Shown in pieces: positions 1 to 7,699 of a stretch of 64,000 nt of DNA (position 1 is the stretch's first letter; every line of letters begins with the position of its first letter). The position numbers were made by a program, and so were the translations under genes. The notes under the pieces are model-generated. The model was not told the DNA's origin. It saw only the letters and a program-made list of their open reading frames with translations, and searched no databases. Origin of the DNA: Vibrio natriegens NBRC 15636 = ATCC 14048 = DSM 759 (GTDB lineage: Bacteria; Pseudomonadota; Gammaproteobacteria; Enterobacterales; Vibrionaceae); contig NZ_CP141822.1 in NCBI RefSeq assembly GCF_035621455.1, forward strand, positions 558,001 to 622,000, given 5' to 3'.

Positions 1-2
1 AA

Positions 3-347
3 TACACCGCACGTAAGTACAAGTTAAAGTATCAAGGTACTGAAGAGTTGTATAACGTCGGTAAAAATATCGAAATTGGCAGCCATTACCTGCAAGGTTT
101 ATTGGAGGATTACGATAATAATCGTATTTTTGCTCTAGCGGCTTATAATGCTGGCCCTAACAGAGTGAAAACGTGGCGAGAGCGAACCCAAGGAAAAGTG
201 GATGCTTATGCCTTTATCGAGGCGATTCCATTTAAAGAGACACGTGGTTATGTTCAGAACATCTTAATGTTTGAAACTTACTACCGTGATCTTTTGGGTA
301 TCGATGGCGCGTTCTTGAATCAACATGAGATCAATACCAAGTATTGA
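3..347 (+). CDS. slt: Soluble lytic murein transglycosylase, C-terminal end (partial)
   Basis: The reading frame is open from the left edge to a TGA at 345-347, so only the last 114 codons are visible. The motif LAAYNAGPNRVKTW is typical of the catalytic SLT (lysozyme-like) domain of Slt70-type enzymes, which cleave the MurNAc-GlcNAc bond in periplasmic peptidoglycan and form 1,6-anhydro ends. The catalytic Glu and the alpha-helical U/L ring lie outside the window. trpR follows after 13 bases, the same slt-trpR order as in E. coli, which supports the assignment. Product certain at family level; the exact start cannot be seen. Confidence 0.93.
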   Translation, partial: YTARKYKLKYQGTEELYNVGKNIEIGSHYLQGLLEDYDNNRIFALAAYNAGPNRVKTWRERTQGKVDAYAFIEAIPFKETRGYVQNILMFETYYRDLLGIDGAFLNQHEINTKY

Positions 348-360
348 GTGAGGTAACTTG

Positions 361-660
361 ATGTCACACGAACCCGAGTACACAGACTGGCAGCAGATTC
401 TTGAGCTAATTCGAACAAGTGTCGATAGTCAGCAGCATGAAATGTTTTTAACGATGCTGATGACGCCTGATGAACGAGATTCATTAATTGCCCGAGTGAA
501 CATTCTTAATGAACTGCTCAAAGGCGAGTTATCTCAACGTCAGATCAGCCAGATGCTGGGCGTGGGCATTGCAACCATCACACGTGGCTCAAATGAGTTG
601 AAATCCAAATCGGATGAAGAGAAAGACCAGCTCAAGGCATTATTAGAGCCAACAGAGTAA
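361..660 (+). CDS. trpR: Trp operon repressor
   Basis: TrpR of 99 residues. It is a helical dimer that binds L-tryptophan and represses trp biosynthetic operons. The helix-turn-helix region QRQISQMLGVGIATITRGSNEL (about residues 60-82) is nearly invariant in TrpR proteins. ATG at 361 is chosen; a TTG at 358 is in frame but the family begins MS.EPEY and a GAGGT Shine-Dalgarno lies at about 347-352. The gene follows slt by 13 bases and is probably co-transcribed with it, then ends at a strong terminator. No TRP operator was recognised just upstream, so autoregulation cannot be read here. Confidence 0.96.
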   Translation: MSHEPEYTDWQQILELIRTSVDSQQHEMFLTMLMTPDERDSLIARVNILNELLKGELSQRQISQMLGVGIATITRGSNELKSKSDEEKDQLKALLEPTE

Positions 661-663
661 AAC

Positions 664-692
664 AAAAGGGCGGAGATTCCGCCCTTTTTTAT
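664..692 (+). terminator. Intrinsic terminator after trpR
   Basis: A GC-rich perfect hairpin GGGCGGA/TCCGCCC (668-684) is followed by a run of six T. The A-rich 5' flank means it may also stop the convergent yjjX transcript. Confidence 0.9.
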
Positions 693-717
693 TATCACTA
701 GAATAGGAACGTCAGCT

Positions 718-1251
718 TTAAAGGTTAGCTGGAAAGTGCTCTGTGTTGGTAAAAGGAATCAAAGCCAGAATTAAGGCTTGATGATATACCGAGCTGCGCG
801 TCAATTGGTTTTGGGTCAATAGACTAATTGCGCCACCCTTCTGTTTAATATTTTCTGTGCCAAACACGCTGTCCATAACATCGCCAAGTTCGTTGGCATG
901 TTCAAGTTGCGCCAACACTTCTGGCGGTAACATCAAACTTGCTGAGCGGGATTCGCCACGATGAGTCTGCGACTCGATCACCATCCAGGCGAAGGTAACA
1001 TTGCCTTCGATACCAGCTTCTAGTCCAACATAAAAATCCCCGCCTAGAGCTTCGACTTTGGCATTTTTTACTCTATTCAATGCGCCTGTATACGTTTCTT
1101 CGTTGCTCATCGGCTGATCCGCAACTTCGCTGGGTACACTTACTCCCTCAAACTCAAAAGCCTGATTTGGAAATGCACTTTGAAACGCACTCTTAACCGC
1201 ATTGATTTTTGCTGGATTTAAAGAGGCAATAACGACTTTTTGGGTTGCCAT
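718..1251 (-). CDS. yjjX: Inosine/xanthosine triphosphatase (non-canonical purine NTPase)
   Basis: YjjX family protein of about 177 residues that hydrolyses ITP and XTP to keep deaminated purines out of nucleic acids. Family signatures are the N-terminal ASLNPAKINAV nucleotide-binding segment, GVSVPSEVADQPMS, ALNRVKNAK and YVGLEAGIE. ATG at 1251 is preferred because homologues begin just before VVIAS.NPAK; an upstream in-frame GTG at 1266 would add five residues and has no better ribosome-binding site. The gene is convergent with trpR (the E. coli neighbourhood is slt-trpR-yjjX) and lies just downstream of pheA on the same strand with a 24-base gap, so it may be read from the pheA promoter. 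Confidence 0.9.
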   Translation of the reverse strand: MATQKVVIASLNPAKINAVKSAFQSAFPNQAFEFEGVSVPSEVADQPMSNEETYTGALNRVKNAKVEALGGDFYVGLEAGIEGNVTFAWMVIESQTHRGESRSASLMLPPEVLAQLEHANELGDVMDSVFGTENIKQKGGAISLLTQNQLTRSSVYHQALILALIPFTNTEHFPANL

Positions 1252-1275
1252 GATCTTTTTGCTCACAGGTGTCTA

Positions 1276-2454
1276 TTAACTCAATTTAACTTGGGTTGGT
1301 TTTACGTTTTCGCTAGGGTAACAACCTAGTACTTTCAGGTGCTTAGTGATCTTAGTGAGCTCTTGTAACGCTTGCTGCATCTCTTGCGAATCCAAATGAG
1401 ATTCTAGGTCAACGTAGAACATTTCTTCCCATGGATTGCCCATAATAGGACGCGACTCAAGCTTGGTCATATTGATGCCATAGCGTTGCAGTACCAGTAG
1501 TGTTTCAACCAGTGAACCCGCTTGTTGAGACGTGGACATAATCAGCGTCGTCTTGGCTGGTATTTGGGTAGAAACCTCGACTGGTTTACGAGCTACTACA
1601 ATAAAGCGAGTATGGTTTTCTGTTTGGTTGGCGATGTTGCCCTGAATCGCTTGTAGGCCGTACAACTTACCGCTTGATGCATTACCGATAGCAGCTACAT
1701 CATCTCGGCCTAGCTCTTGTACCTTCTGCATTGCATCGGCTGTGCTGGCACACGACTCTAGTTTCACGCCTTTCATGCGGCTAAGGAACTCACTGCATTG
1801 TTGATGTGGCTGAGGGTGAGAGTAAAGCGTTTTGATGTCTTCGAGACGGATGTCTTTTGTCGCAACCAAGCAATGTTCAATAGGCTGCGTTAACTCACCA
1901 ACGATGTACAACGTGGTGTGCTGCAGCAAGTCATACACTTCGTTAATAGAGCCAGAACTCGTGTTTTCAATCGGTAGGACACCGTAGTCGGCGTGACCTG
2001 ATTCTACCGTCTGAGTTACTTCCCTGAAGTGTTCACAGTTCAGTTCAATCAGTTCAGTATTTTTACGGCTAAAATATTCGCGGCTTGCCAAATGTGAATA
2101 TGAGCCTTTCGCACCAAGGAAAGCAACACGTGCGAGAGGTTTACGGCTTTGTTGAGGATTGACTAGATTCTGGAGATAACTTTGCTGCAGAAGAACTGAG
2201 TCTTCAATAATTGTGTGGAAAAGTTTGGTGATGTACTGAGCGTCTAAATCATATTTTTCGCGGCCATTAGAAATGAGCTTCACCAACAACTGTTGTTCAC
2301 GGACAGCATCGCGAACCGGCTTTGAGGTTTGTACTTTGCTCTTGGCGACTTCAATGCTGAGTCTGCGGCGCTCAGACAACAAGCTAAGTAGCTCGTCATC
2401 AAGTTCGTTTAAACGTACACGAATATCTTCCAGAGAAATGGGTTGGTCAGTCAT
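1276..2454 (-). CDS. pheA: Bifunctional chorismate mutase / prephenate dehydratase (P-protein)
   Basis: 392-residue P-protein that makes prephenate from chorismate and then phenylpyruvate, the committed steps of phenylalanine synthesis in the cytosol. The AroQ chorismate mutase domain covers about residues 5-95 (IRVRLNELDDELLSLLSERR), prephenate dehydratase about 105-285 (AFLGAKGSYSH, ENTSSGSINEV, ENHTRFIVVAR) and the ACT regulatory domain about 300-385, including the ESRP motif of Phe feedback inhibition and a QAGSLVETL segment. ATG at 2454 matches the family; the frame upstream runs through the attenuator hairpin and is not coding. Preceded by the pheL leader peptide and an attenuator, with raiA upstream as in E. 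coli. Confidence 0.97.
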   Translation of the reverse strand: MTDQPISLEDIRVRLNELDDELLSLLSERRRLSIEVAKSKVQTSKPVRDAVREQQLLVKLISNGREKYDLDAQYITKLFHTIIEDSVLLQQSYLQNLVNPQQSRKPLARVAFLGAKGSYSHLASREYFSRKNTELIELNCEHFREVTQTVESGHADYGVLPIENTSSGSINEVYDLLQHTTLYIVGELTQPIEHCLVATKDIRLEDIKTLYSHPQPHQQCSEFLSRMKGVKLESCASTADAMQKVQELGRDDVAAIGNASSGKLYGLQAIQGNIANQTENHTRFIVVARKPVEVSTQIPAKTTLIMSTSQQAGSLVETLLVLQRYGINMTKLESRPIMGNPWEEMFYVDLESHLDSQEMQQALQELTKITKHLKVLGCYPSENVKPTQVKLS

Positions 2455-2465
2455 CAATTCTTTCC

Positions 2466-2497
2466 TTATAAAAAAGCCTCCCGGTTTGGGAGGCTTT
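2466..2497 (-). terminator. pheA attenuator (transcription terminator in leader)
   Basis: On the minus strand GCCTCCC/GGGAGGC forms a hairpin (2476-2482 with 2488-2494) followed by a U-run (2470-2475), ending 12 bases before pheA. The 5' arm CCTCCC is also complementary to the GGAGGG segment at about 2535-2541 just upstream. This gives the classic alternative 2:3 antiterminator versus 3:4 terminator arrangement of amino-acid attenuators. Confidence 0.88.
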
Positions 2498-2533
2498 CTG
2501 TTTGTTTTTGACTTTTCTTTCACAAACGAGTTC

Positions 2534-2553
2534 GCCCCTCCATCTATGGGAGG
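2534..2553 (-). promoter_or_regulatory. pheL leader hairpin 1:2 (pause/anti-antiterminator)
   Basis: CCTCC/GGAGG inverted repeat overlapping the pheL stop codon. Its 3' arm is the segment that can instead pair with the 5' arm of the attenuator terminator. A ribosome stalled on Phe codons would cover the 5' arm and free the 3' arm to form the antiterminator. Confidence 0.75.
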
Positions 2554-2591
2554 AAAAAGAAGTCAAAAATAAACAGAGGGGTTAAATGCAT
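2544..2591 (-). CDS. pheL: pheA operon leader peptide
   Basis: A 15-codon frame reads MHLTPLFIFDFFFLP and then TAG, so five of fifteen residues are Phe, three of them consecutive. It sits between a good promoter and the attenuator ahead of pheA, exactly where E. coli has its Phe-rich PheL. Translation speed over the Phe codons reports charged tRNA-Phe to the attenuator; the peptide itself needs no function. No strong Shine-Dalgarno is visible, but composition and position make the call firm. Confidence 0.9.
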   Translation of the reverse strand: MHLTPLFIFDFFFLP

Positions 2592-2621
2592 AATTAGTGC
2601 GCAATTTATGAGTGTTTAAAC

Positions 2622-2650
2622 ACAATAAGCAAGCAGGCGTAGAGCGTCAA
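2622..2650 (-). promoter_or_regulatory. pheL-pheA promoter
   Basis: Minus-strand TTGACG (2645-2650), 17-base spacer, TATTGT (2622-2627). Predicted start near 2615 leaves about 24 bases before the leader-peptide ATG. A second, weaker TTGCTT/ATAAAT pair downstream would leave almost no leader and is less likely. Confidence 0.7.
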
Positions 2651-2651
2651 G

Positions 2652-2680
2652 CAAAAAAATAGCGCCTTACGGCGCTATTT
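2652..2680 (-). terminator. Terminator after raiA
   Basis: Minus-strand hairpin ATAGCGCC/GGCGCTAT with a short TTAC-type loop followed by seven T, placed 17 bases beyond the raiA stop and just upstream of the pheL promoter. Confidence 0.9.
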
Positions 2681-2696
2681 CCTCAATCTGGTCTAT

Positions 2697-3023
2697 TTAC
2701 TCTTCTTCTACTTCAAGCTCTGGCTTGGTAGCTCTGCGAGCTTCAGGCTTGTGGGTCAGCTTATTCAATTGTCGTTCTAGTTTTTGCTCCACTTCATTGA
2801 TAGCTGCGTAAAGATCTTCGTGAGTCGCTGAGGCGATAAGTTGGCCTTTTGGAACCTTGATAACCGCTTCGAATTTTTTCTGTTTATTTGGTTCCTCACT
2901 GAAAGTTGCTTGGCATCCAATTAGGTCGACTTGCCATTTCTCCAGTTTTTTAAATTTGCTCTCAATATGAGCTCGGATTGCAGAGGTGATTTCGATGTTT
3001 TTGCCAGTGATATTCATTGTCAT
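2697..3023 (-). CDS. raiA: Ribosome-associated translation inhibitor / hibernation factor
   Basis: 108 residues, MTMNITGKNIEIT start identical in style to E. coli RaiA (YfiA). The protein binds the 30S decoding region in stationary or cold-stressed cells and blocks translation, with the alternative name HPF/YfiA. The body has the beta-alpha-beta-beta-beta-alpha family features (KLEKWQ, ASATHEDLYAAINEVEQKLERQLNKL) plus an acidic tail ending EVEEE, which distinguishes RaiA from short HPF. AGGAAAAATACTT precedes the ATG. The raiA-pheL-pheA order matches E. coli. Two CRP-like sites lie upstream, so nutrient control is plausible. Confidence 0.94.
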   Translation of the reverse strand: MTMNITGKNIEITSAIRAHIESKFKKLEKWQVDLIGCQATFSEEPNKQKKFEAVIKVPKGQLIASATHEDLYAAINEVEQKLERQLNKLTHKPEARRATKPELEVEEE

Positions 3024-3089
3024 AAGTATTTTTCCTCTGTTGCATCCCTCATGGGTTAAGTTCAGATTACTGCTTTATGGATAAATAAA

Positions 3090-3105
3090 TGTGATCTAAA
3101 TCACT
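3090..3105. promoter_or_regulatory. CRP-like site upstream of raiA
   Basis: TGTGATCTAAATCACT matches the TGTGA-N6-TCACA consensus at nine of ten fixed positions. It is centred about 75 bases upstream of the raiA start codon, a usual place for CRP activation. Confidence 0.55.
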
Positions 3106-3299
3106 ATTTGGTTCGAGGTTTTTAAAAGGAAAAATGAATGTGATCTCACTCAAGAAGTATCGAGATTTATCGTTAAATAGCTTGTTATCGGTTAGCAAAT
3201 CATTAGATTGGATAGAGTACTCAGCTGAAAACCACCTCGTTTTTAGGGGCGTTGTACAGCCCATAATTTAGTTTGGTCAAAAATTAACTGAACAAAATA

Positions 3300-3315
3300 C
3301 GTGATTGAAATCACG
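3300..3315. promoter_or_regulatory. Second CRP-like palindrome upstream of raiA
   Basis: CGTGATTGAAATCACG is a perfect 7-2-7 inverted repeat with TGTGA-N6-TCACA spacing (eight of ten consensus positions). It lies about 285 bases upstream of raiA, in the only other part of this long leader that shows structure. The region 3024-3352 holds no convincing gene. Confidence 0.4.
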
Positions 3316-3343
3316 CCAGAGTATGTAATCAAAGAGAGTTTTG

Positions 3344-3373
3344 AAAAGCCGCTTAGTTAACAAGCGGCTTTTT
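3344..3373 (-). terminator. Terminator overlapping the end of the transglycosylase gene
   Basis: AAAAGCCGCTT/AAGCGGCTTTT inverted repeat with the TAA stop codon inside the loop region. The U-run on the minus strand fits termination of the gene ending at 3353. Confidence 0.85.
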
Positions 3374-4840
3374 GCTTTCTGGTGTTTGACTCACCTTGAG
3401 TAATGGGGTCATGAAAACCGGATCGTCCGGAGCCAACAAAACATTCTTTAACGATTTAGCGTGGTCCAAACTCTCTAATTGTTTGTATATGACGTAGTAA
3501 CGGTTGATGGTAGTGACATAACCGACGGTTGCGCTGATGTTCTTTCTCATCACGACTTCAACATTATTGAACCACACATTTGGGTTATATCCCTGTCTGG
3601 CGGCGAGCTTACGCATTCTCTCGACGTTGCCCGGCCCAGCGTTATAGGCGGCCAAAGTGAAGTAGATTTTGTTTTCGGCGGATATGGCCTTGTCGTTGAA
3701 GTATTGCCGACGTAAAAACGCCATGTACTTCACGCCTGCATGAACGTTGTTTTCCAATTGTCGAACATTTTTGATGTTGATATTCGGATCTTGTGCGGTA
3801 CTGGGTAGGATTTGCATAATGCCCACCGCGCCTCGACTGCCGACCAGATTATTATTAAAGCCCGATTCTTTATAAGCGACGGCCGCTATCAGCAGATAGT
3901 CAAAGTTGTACTTCTCCCCATAGCGCGAAAACAACGCGGACAGTTTTTCTAACTGAGCAATTTTTTTCGGGTTGAGCGCTTTATTGAGCCAGTTGGTATT
4001 GTCAATGTACTTGCCGTAGATGACGTTTCCGAGCAGGGTGCCGGAGCGTGATTTCTTGATGAACTTATTGACCACAGCTTTCAACTGCGGGCTGTCTTTA
4101 CGCATTGCCCAGCCGATTTTGCCACTTTTACGCAGTGGAACCTTTTTGTGTACCCGAATGTCATCCATTACCTTGAGCCACAGGCTTGCTTTGTGGCTAT
4201 CTAACACGATGGCTTTGACGTAGCCATTATTCACCATGCCAACCAGTTCGTAGTCTTGGAGGGTTTCTTCAACGAAGTGGACAATGACGGGGGGCAATCC
4301 TTTCTTGTTTAAAGTTTTATTAAGAGATTGAATGCTTTCAAAATAACTGGAGCTAGCTCGGACCCATATCTCTTTTCCACTCAGTTGCTCTAGCTTTGTG
4401 ATGGCAGGTGTTTTTTTGTTGGTAACGATCCACTCTTGAATTCCCGAGATTATTGGGGAACTAAAATCGACTTTTTCTTTACGGCTATCAGTAATCGTCA
4501 GGTTTGCGACAATTAAGTCGCCAGAGCCTTTGTTTAGAGCGGGAATCAACTGGTCACGAGCAAGAGGGATAATTTGTACGTTTAGTTTCGGTTTGATTTT
4601 GCGTAAATCTTTCTCGAAATGAGCCAGAAGCTCTGCACCAATTCCTTTAGGAGTTCCGCCTTCAATGTAGTAAAAACCCAGGTCAGCAGAGACAAGCACG
4701 CGTAGCAAGTTCTTCTCTTTTATGACGTCTAAATCACCGGTATACGGTGGCTGTTTCAACGGTGAAATTTGTAATGCGCAAACGGATGCTGACAGCAGGA
4801 TCAGTAATATTGCCCATAGCTTAGATAATCTCACGTTCAC
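3353..4840 (-). CDS. MltF-like lytic transglycosylase with N-terminal solute-binding domain
   Basis: 495 residues: signal peptide about 1-22, family-3 solute-binding domain about 40-265, then an SLT lysozyme-like domain about 290-440. The latter has catalytic Glu325 in AYKESGF, followed by GAVGIMQILPSTA and LAAYNAGPGNVERMR. This is the MltF architecture; MltF cleaves peptidoglycan glycan strands and its binding domain senses muropeptides. It probably acts at the periplasmic side of a membrane. No lipobox is seen, so it may be soluble or held by the uncleaved N-terminus. Its location away from purL and its divergent N-terminus suggest an MltF paralogue rather than MltF itself, hence no symbol. 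Confidence 0.88.
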   Translation of the reverse strand: MNVRLSKLWAILLILLSASVCALQISPLKQPPYTGDLDVIKEKNLLRVLVSADLGFYYIEGGTPKGIGAELLAHFEKDLRKIKPKLNVQIIPLARDQLIPALNKGSGDLIVANLTITDSRKEKVDFSSPIISGIQEWIVTNKKTPAITKLEQLSGKEIWVRASSSYFESIQSLNKTLNKKGLPPVIVHFVEETLQDYELVGMVNNGYVKAIVLDSHKASLWLKVMDDIRVHKKVPLRKSGKIGWAMRKDSPQLKAVVNKFIKKSRSGTLLGNVIYGKYIDNTNWLNKALNPKKIAQLEKLSALFSRYGEKYNFDYLLIAAVAYKESGFNNNLVGSRGAVGIMQILPSTAQDPNINIKNVRQLENNVHAGVKYMAFLRRQYFNDKAISAENKIYFTLAAYNAGPGNVERMRKLAARQGYNPNVWFNNVEVVMRKNISATVGYVTTINRYYVIYKQLESLDHAKSLKNVLLAPDDPVFMTPLLKVSQTPESKKPLVN

Positions 4841-4924
4841 GTCCAGGTTAATGGTGGGGGAGCTTTAAGCATATATTGTGCTCAAAAAACCATCAAGTGA
4901 GGGCGGGGGGAAGTGACTATGATA

Positions 4925-4955
4925 GAAAAACGCCACAGTTGTTGAGACTGTGGCG
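4925..4955 (-). terminator. Terminator after bamD
   Basis: Minus-strand hairpin CGCCACAGT/ACTGTGGCG followed by five T, 23 bases beyond the bamD stop. Confidence 0.9.
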
Positions 4956-4977
4956 AGAAGTTTTGCGGCAGTTTGGT

Positions 4978-5706
4978 TTAATCGACTGGATTAAGCTTAA
5001 TCAACTCTTCCGTTCTGGCGATAGAGTCTTCCAGACCAAGCTGCTTGTAAGCTTCTAGCTGTATATCAAGCGACTTACGCGCTGCTTCTGTATCAGGGAA
5101 GGTCTTTTGCAGTTCTTGGCTGCGGTTGATCGCGGCAATCCACGCTTCACGGCGTAGGTAGAAATCTGCCGTTGCCAGATCATAATTGGCCAAACGGTTT
5201 TTCAAGGCGATCATGCGTTTTTGCGAATCTTCCGCATAATGGCTGTTTGGGTAACGTTGAAGTAGCTTTTTGAAATCATCAAAGGCTTGTTTAACTGGCT
5301 CTGGATCTCGGTCGCTACGATCAATATTAAACAGATCGTGCATAAAGTTACGATCTTGCGCCATATGAGTTAGGCCGCGCATGTACAACACCCAGTCCAT
5401 TTTTTCGTGAGTTGGGTTTAGGCGCATAAAGCGTGAGATGGTTGCCAAGCCAAGTGCTAGGTCGTCGTTTTTGTAGTACGCGTAAATGAGATCAAGTTGT
5501 ACCTGCTCGGAGTACGCACCAAATGGGTAGCGTGAGTCTAATGCTTCCAGTTTTTCAATCGCAGTAAGCCAATTGCCGGTTTGAAGCGAGGTTTGTGCGT
5601 CTGCATACAGTTCCGAAGGTGGCACATCAGGAACGATTTCTTCTTTGCTTGCACATCCAAACAGAAGGGATACCGCTAAAAGGCCTGTTAAAGTCTGACG
5701 TTTCAT
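4978..5706 (-). CDS. bamD: Outer membrane assembly lipoprotein BamD
   Basis: 242-residue lipoprotein: a signal peptide ends in the lipobox LLFGC (Cys18 lipidated). The body holds TPR-type repeats of the YfiO/ComL family (DAQTSLQTGNWLTAIEKLEALDSRYPFG, then LIYAYYKNDDLALGLATISRFMRLNP). It is an essential partner of BamA in folding beta-barrel proteins into the outer membrane, acting from the periplasmic face. The gene is divergent from rluD, the arrangement found throughout gammaproteobacteria. Length equals that of E. coli BamD (245). Confidence 0.97.
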   Translation of the reverse strand: MKRQTLTGLLAVSLLFGCASKEEIVPDVPPSELYADAQTSLQTGNWLTAIEKLEALDSRYPFGAYSEQVQLDLIYAYYKNDDLALGLATISRFMRLNPTHEKMDWVLYMRGLTHMAQDRNFMHDLFNIDRSDRDPEPVKQAFDDFKKLLQRYPNSHYAEDSQKRMIALKNRLANYDLATADFYLRREAWIAAINRSQELQKTFPDTEAARKSLDIQLEAYKQLGLEDSIARTEELIKLNPVD

Positions 5707-5842
5707 ATCAGGAGTCTGTTCCTTGAATCTAAATATTTCTTAAGCTGCCGTTACTTTCTTTCCAGTAACAGATACAATGACGTAATAGTCTATTTTTCCA
5801 CAGTCGTGAGCATTAGTCTCACAGTTTTTAAAAAAGTTCGAT

Positions 5843-6820
5843 ATGGCTCAGCAGATAGTATTAACAAATACCGTAAAAGATAGTCAATTAGGTCAGCGTT
5901 TAGACCAAGCTATCGCAGAATTATTCGCGGACTTCTCTCGCTCTCGCCTGAAAGAATGGCTTCTTGAGGGGAAAGTTCAAGTGAATGGTGAAGTTGTCAC
6001 CAAACCTCGCACCAAAGTCATGGGCGGCGAGGAAATTACATTGCAAGCCGAGCTGGAAGATGAAGAACGCTGGGAAGCGCAAGATATCCCGCTAGATATC
6101 GTCTACGAAGATGATGACATCATCGTAATCAATAAGCCTCGTGATTTTGTTGTACACCCAGGTGCGGGTACGCCGGATGGTACGGTGCTAAATGCATTAC
6201 TACATCATTACCCAGATATTGCTGAAGTACCGCGTGCAGGTATTGTTCACCGTCTTGATAAAGATACTACCGGTTTGATGGTGGTAGCGAAAACGGTACC
6301 AGCGCAGACGCGTTTAGTTCGTGCACTTCAAAAGCGTAATATCACTCGTGAATACGAGGCGATTGCTATTGGCCGTATGACTGCGGGTGGTAAAGTCGAT
6401 CAACCGATTGGCCGTCACTCGACTAAGCGTACATTGATGGCAGTAGCGCCAATGGGTAAACCAGCGGTTACTCACTACCGTGTTGCGGAACACTTCCGTG
6501 AGCACACGCGTATTCGCCTGCGTCTTGAGACAGGTCGTACTCACCAGATCCGTGTTCATATGTCTTACCTTCAGCACCCACTTTTGGGCGATACGGCTTA
6601 CGGTGGTCGCGCACGTATTCCTACTGGAGCATCGCAAGAGCTGACAGATATGATCCGTGGCTTCGACCGTCAGGCACTTCACGCTGTGATGTTACGTTTC
6701 GAACATCCTGTCACTGGTGAAGAGTTGGAGTTCCATGCTCCAGTGCCAGATGACATGGTGGCAATGACCGAAGCATTGCGTAAAGATACTGAAGAACACG
6801 GTTTACCGGACGAATTCTAA
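5843..6820 (+). CDS. rluD: 23S rRNA pseudouridine(1911/1915/1917) synthase
   Basis: 325 residues. The S4 RNA-binding domain is at about 18-75 (QRLDQAIAELFADFSRSRLKEWL) and the RluA-type catalytic domain follows. The catalytic Asp139 lies in GIVHRLDKDTTGL, the same number as in E. coli RluD. It makes the pseudouridines of helix 69, needed for ribosome assembly and termination. ATG 5843 matches the family start. pgeF begins two bases after its stop, so the two genes form a translationally close operon. Confidence 0.97.
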   Translation: MAQQIVLTNTVKDSQLGQRLDQAIAELFADFSRSRLKEWLLEGKVQVNGEVVTKPRTKVMGGEEITLQAELEDEERWEAQDIPLDIVYEDDDIIVINKPRDFVVHPGAGTPDGTVLNALLHHYPDIAEVPRAGIVHRLDKDTTGLMVVAKTVPAQTRLVRALQKRNITREYEAIAIGRMTAGGKVDQPIGRHSTKRTLMAVAPMGKPAVTHYRVAEHFREHTRIRLRLETGRTHQIRVHMSYLQHPLLGDTAYGGRARIPTGASQELTDMIRGFDRQALHAVMLRFEHPVTGEELEFHAPVPDDMVAMTEALRKDTEEHGLPDEF

Positions 6821-6821
6821 T

Positions 6822-7550
6822 ATGAAGATCATTGTTCCTAACTGGCCAGCGCCTAAAAATGTAAAAGCGTTTGCTTCCACGCGAGTGGGAGGCGTTTCGA
6901 CGGGAGCCTATCAAGGGCTTAATCTTGGCGCTCACGTTGGGGACGATTTGTCATTAGTAGAACAAAACCGTGACTGGTTGATGAAGCAGGCCGAAATGCC
7001 AAGTGCGCCGGTTTGGTTGAATCAGACTCACTCTACCGTTGTCACTCAGGTTTCAGAGCCAACGTCTAAAGTGCTCGATGCCGATGGCGTGTTCACCAAT
7101 TCTGGTTACGTGGTATGTTCTGCGATGACCGCAGATTGTCTGCCGGTGATTTTAACCAATAGTCAAGGCACACAAGTTGCGGCAGTCCATGCTGGCTGGC
7201 GAGGTTTAGCCAATGGCATCGTCGAAAATGCTTTAGAGATGTTTTCTGGCGATGTTATGGCATGGCTTGGACCTGCTATCGGTCCAGAAGCATTTGAAGT
7301 CGGTGAAGATGTTCTGCAAGCTTTTGTTGATTTTGATCCTAAGGCTGAGCAAGCGTTTATTCCGCGAGACATTCAAGGCAAGTGGTTTGCTGATATGTCC
7401 AAGCTCGCAACGCAGCGTCTAAACAAAGCTGGAGTCTCCCAAGTGTTTGACTCGGGTTTGTGTACATACCAAAACGGTGATGATTTTTACTCTTATCGTC
7501 GTGACGGGGTGACCGGGCGCCAAGCGACCTTTATCTGGCTGGAAGATTAG
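6822..7550 (+). CDS. pgeF: Peptidoglycan editing factor / multicopper-type polyphenol oxidase family
   Basis: 242 residues of the YfiH/LACC1 (DUF152) family. Metal-ligand motifs are visible: NQTHSTVV, TADCLPV and AAVHAGWRGLANG. In E. coli the protein corrects peptidoglycan precursors that carry L-Ser in place of L-Ala; other members have purine nucleoside phosphorylase/deaminase or laccase-like activities, so the exact reaction here is inferred from synteny. Translation starts two bases after rluD. A weak hairpin at 7574-7600 follows, and clpB with its own heat-shock promoter is next. Confidence 0.9.
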   Translation: MKIIVPNWPAPKNVKAFASTRVGGVSTGAYQGLNLGAHVGDDLSLVEQNRDWLMKQAEMPSAPVWLNQTHSTVVTQVSEPTSKVLDADGVFTNSGYVVCSAMTADCLPVILTNSQGTQVAAVHAGWRGLANGIVENALEMFSGDVMAWLGPAIGPEAFEVGEDVLQAFVDFDPKAEQAFIPRDIQGKWFADMSKLATQRLNKAGVSQVFDSGLCTYQNGDDFYSYRRDGVTGRQATFIWLED

Positions 7551-7573
7551 GTTTTAACCAGTAATTGAAATGG

Positions 7574-7608
7574 GTGATGCATTCCCTGAGTTTGCATCAC
7601 TGTTTATA
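7574..7608 (+). terminator. Weak terminator-like hairpin between pgeF and clpB
   Basis: GTGATGCA (7574-7581) pairs with TGCATCAC (7593-7600), loop of 11, followed by a T-rich but interrupted tail. It may terminate the rluD-pgeF transcript partially. Confidence 0.45.
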
Positions 7609-7618
7609 TTTATTTACA

Positions 7619-7651
7619 TCCTCCCTTGAAATTCCCCTACTGAGTATCCAT
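7619..7651 (+). promoter_or_regulatory. Heat-shock (sigma-32) promoter of clpB
   Basis: TCCTCCCTTGAA (7619-7630) is a close match to the sigma-32 -35 element. After 15 bases it is followed by ATCCAT (7646-7651), resembling the CCCCAT -10. It lies about 50 bases upstream of the clpB start, and clpB is a standard sigma-32 gene. Confidence 0.75.
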
Positions 7652-7699
7652 CTTTCTACTGTTATTAGTATTCTCTTATATGAGGTTAGGAAGGTCGAT

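Noticed and set aside
3067..3264. A 65-codon minus-strand frame upstream of raiA
   Set aside because: It has no clear ribosome-binding site, its composition is not protein-like, and it covers a CRP-like site and the expected raiA promoter region.
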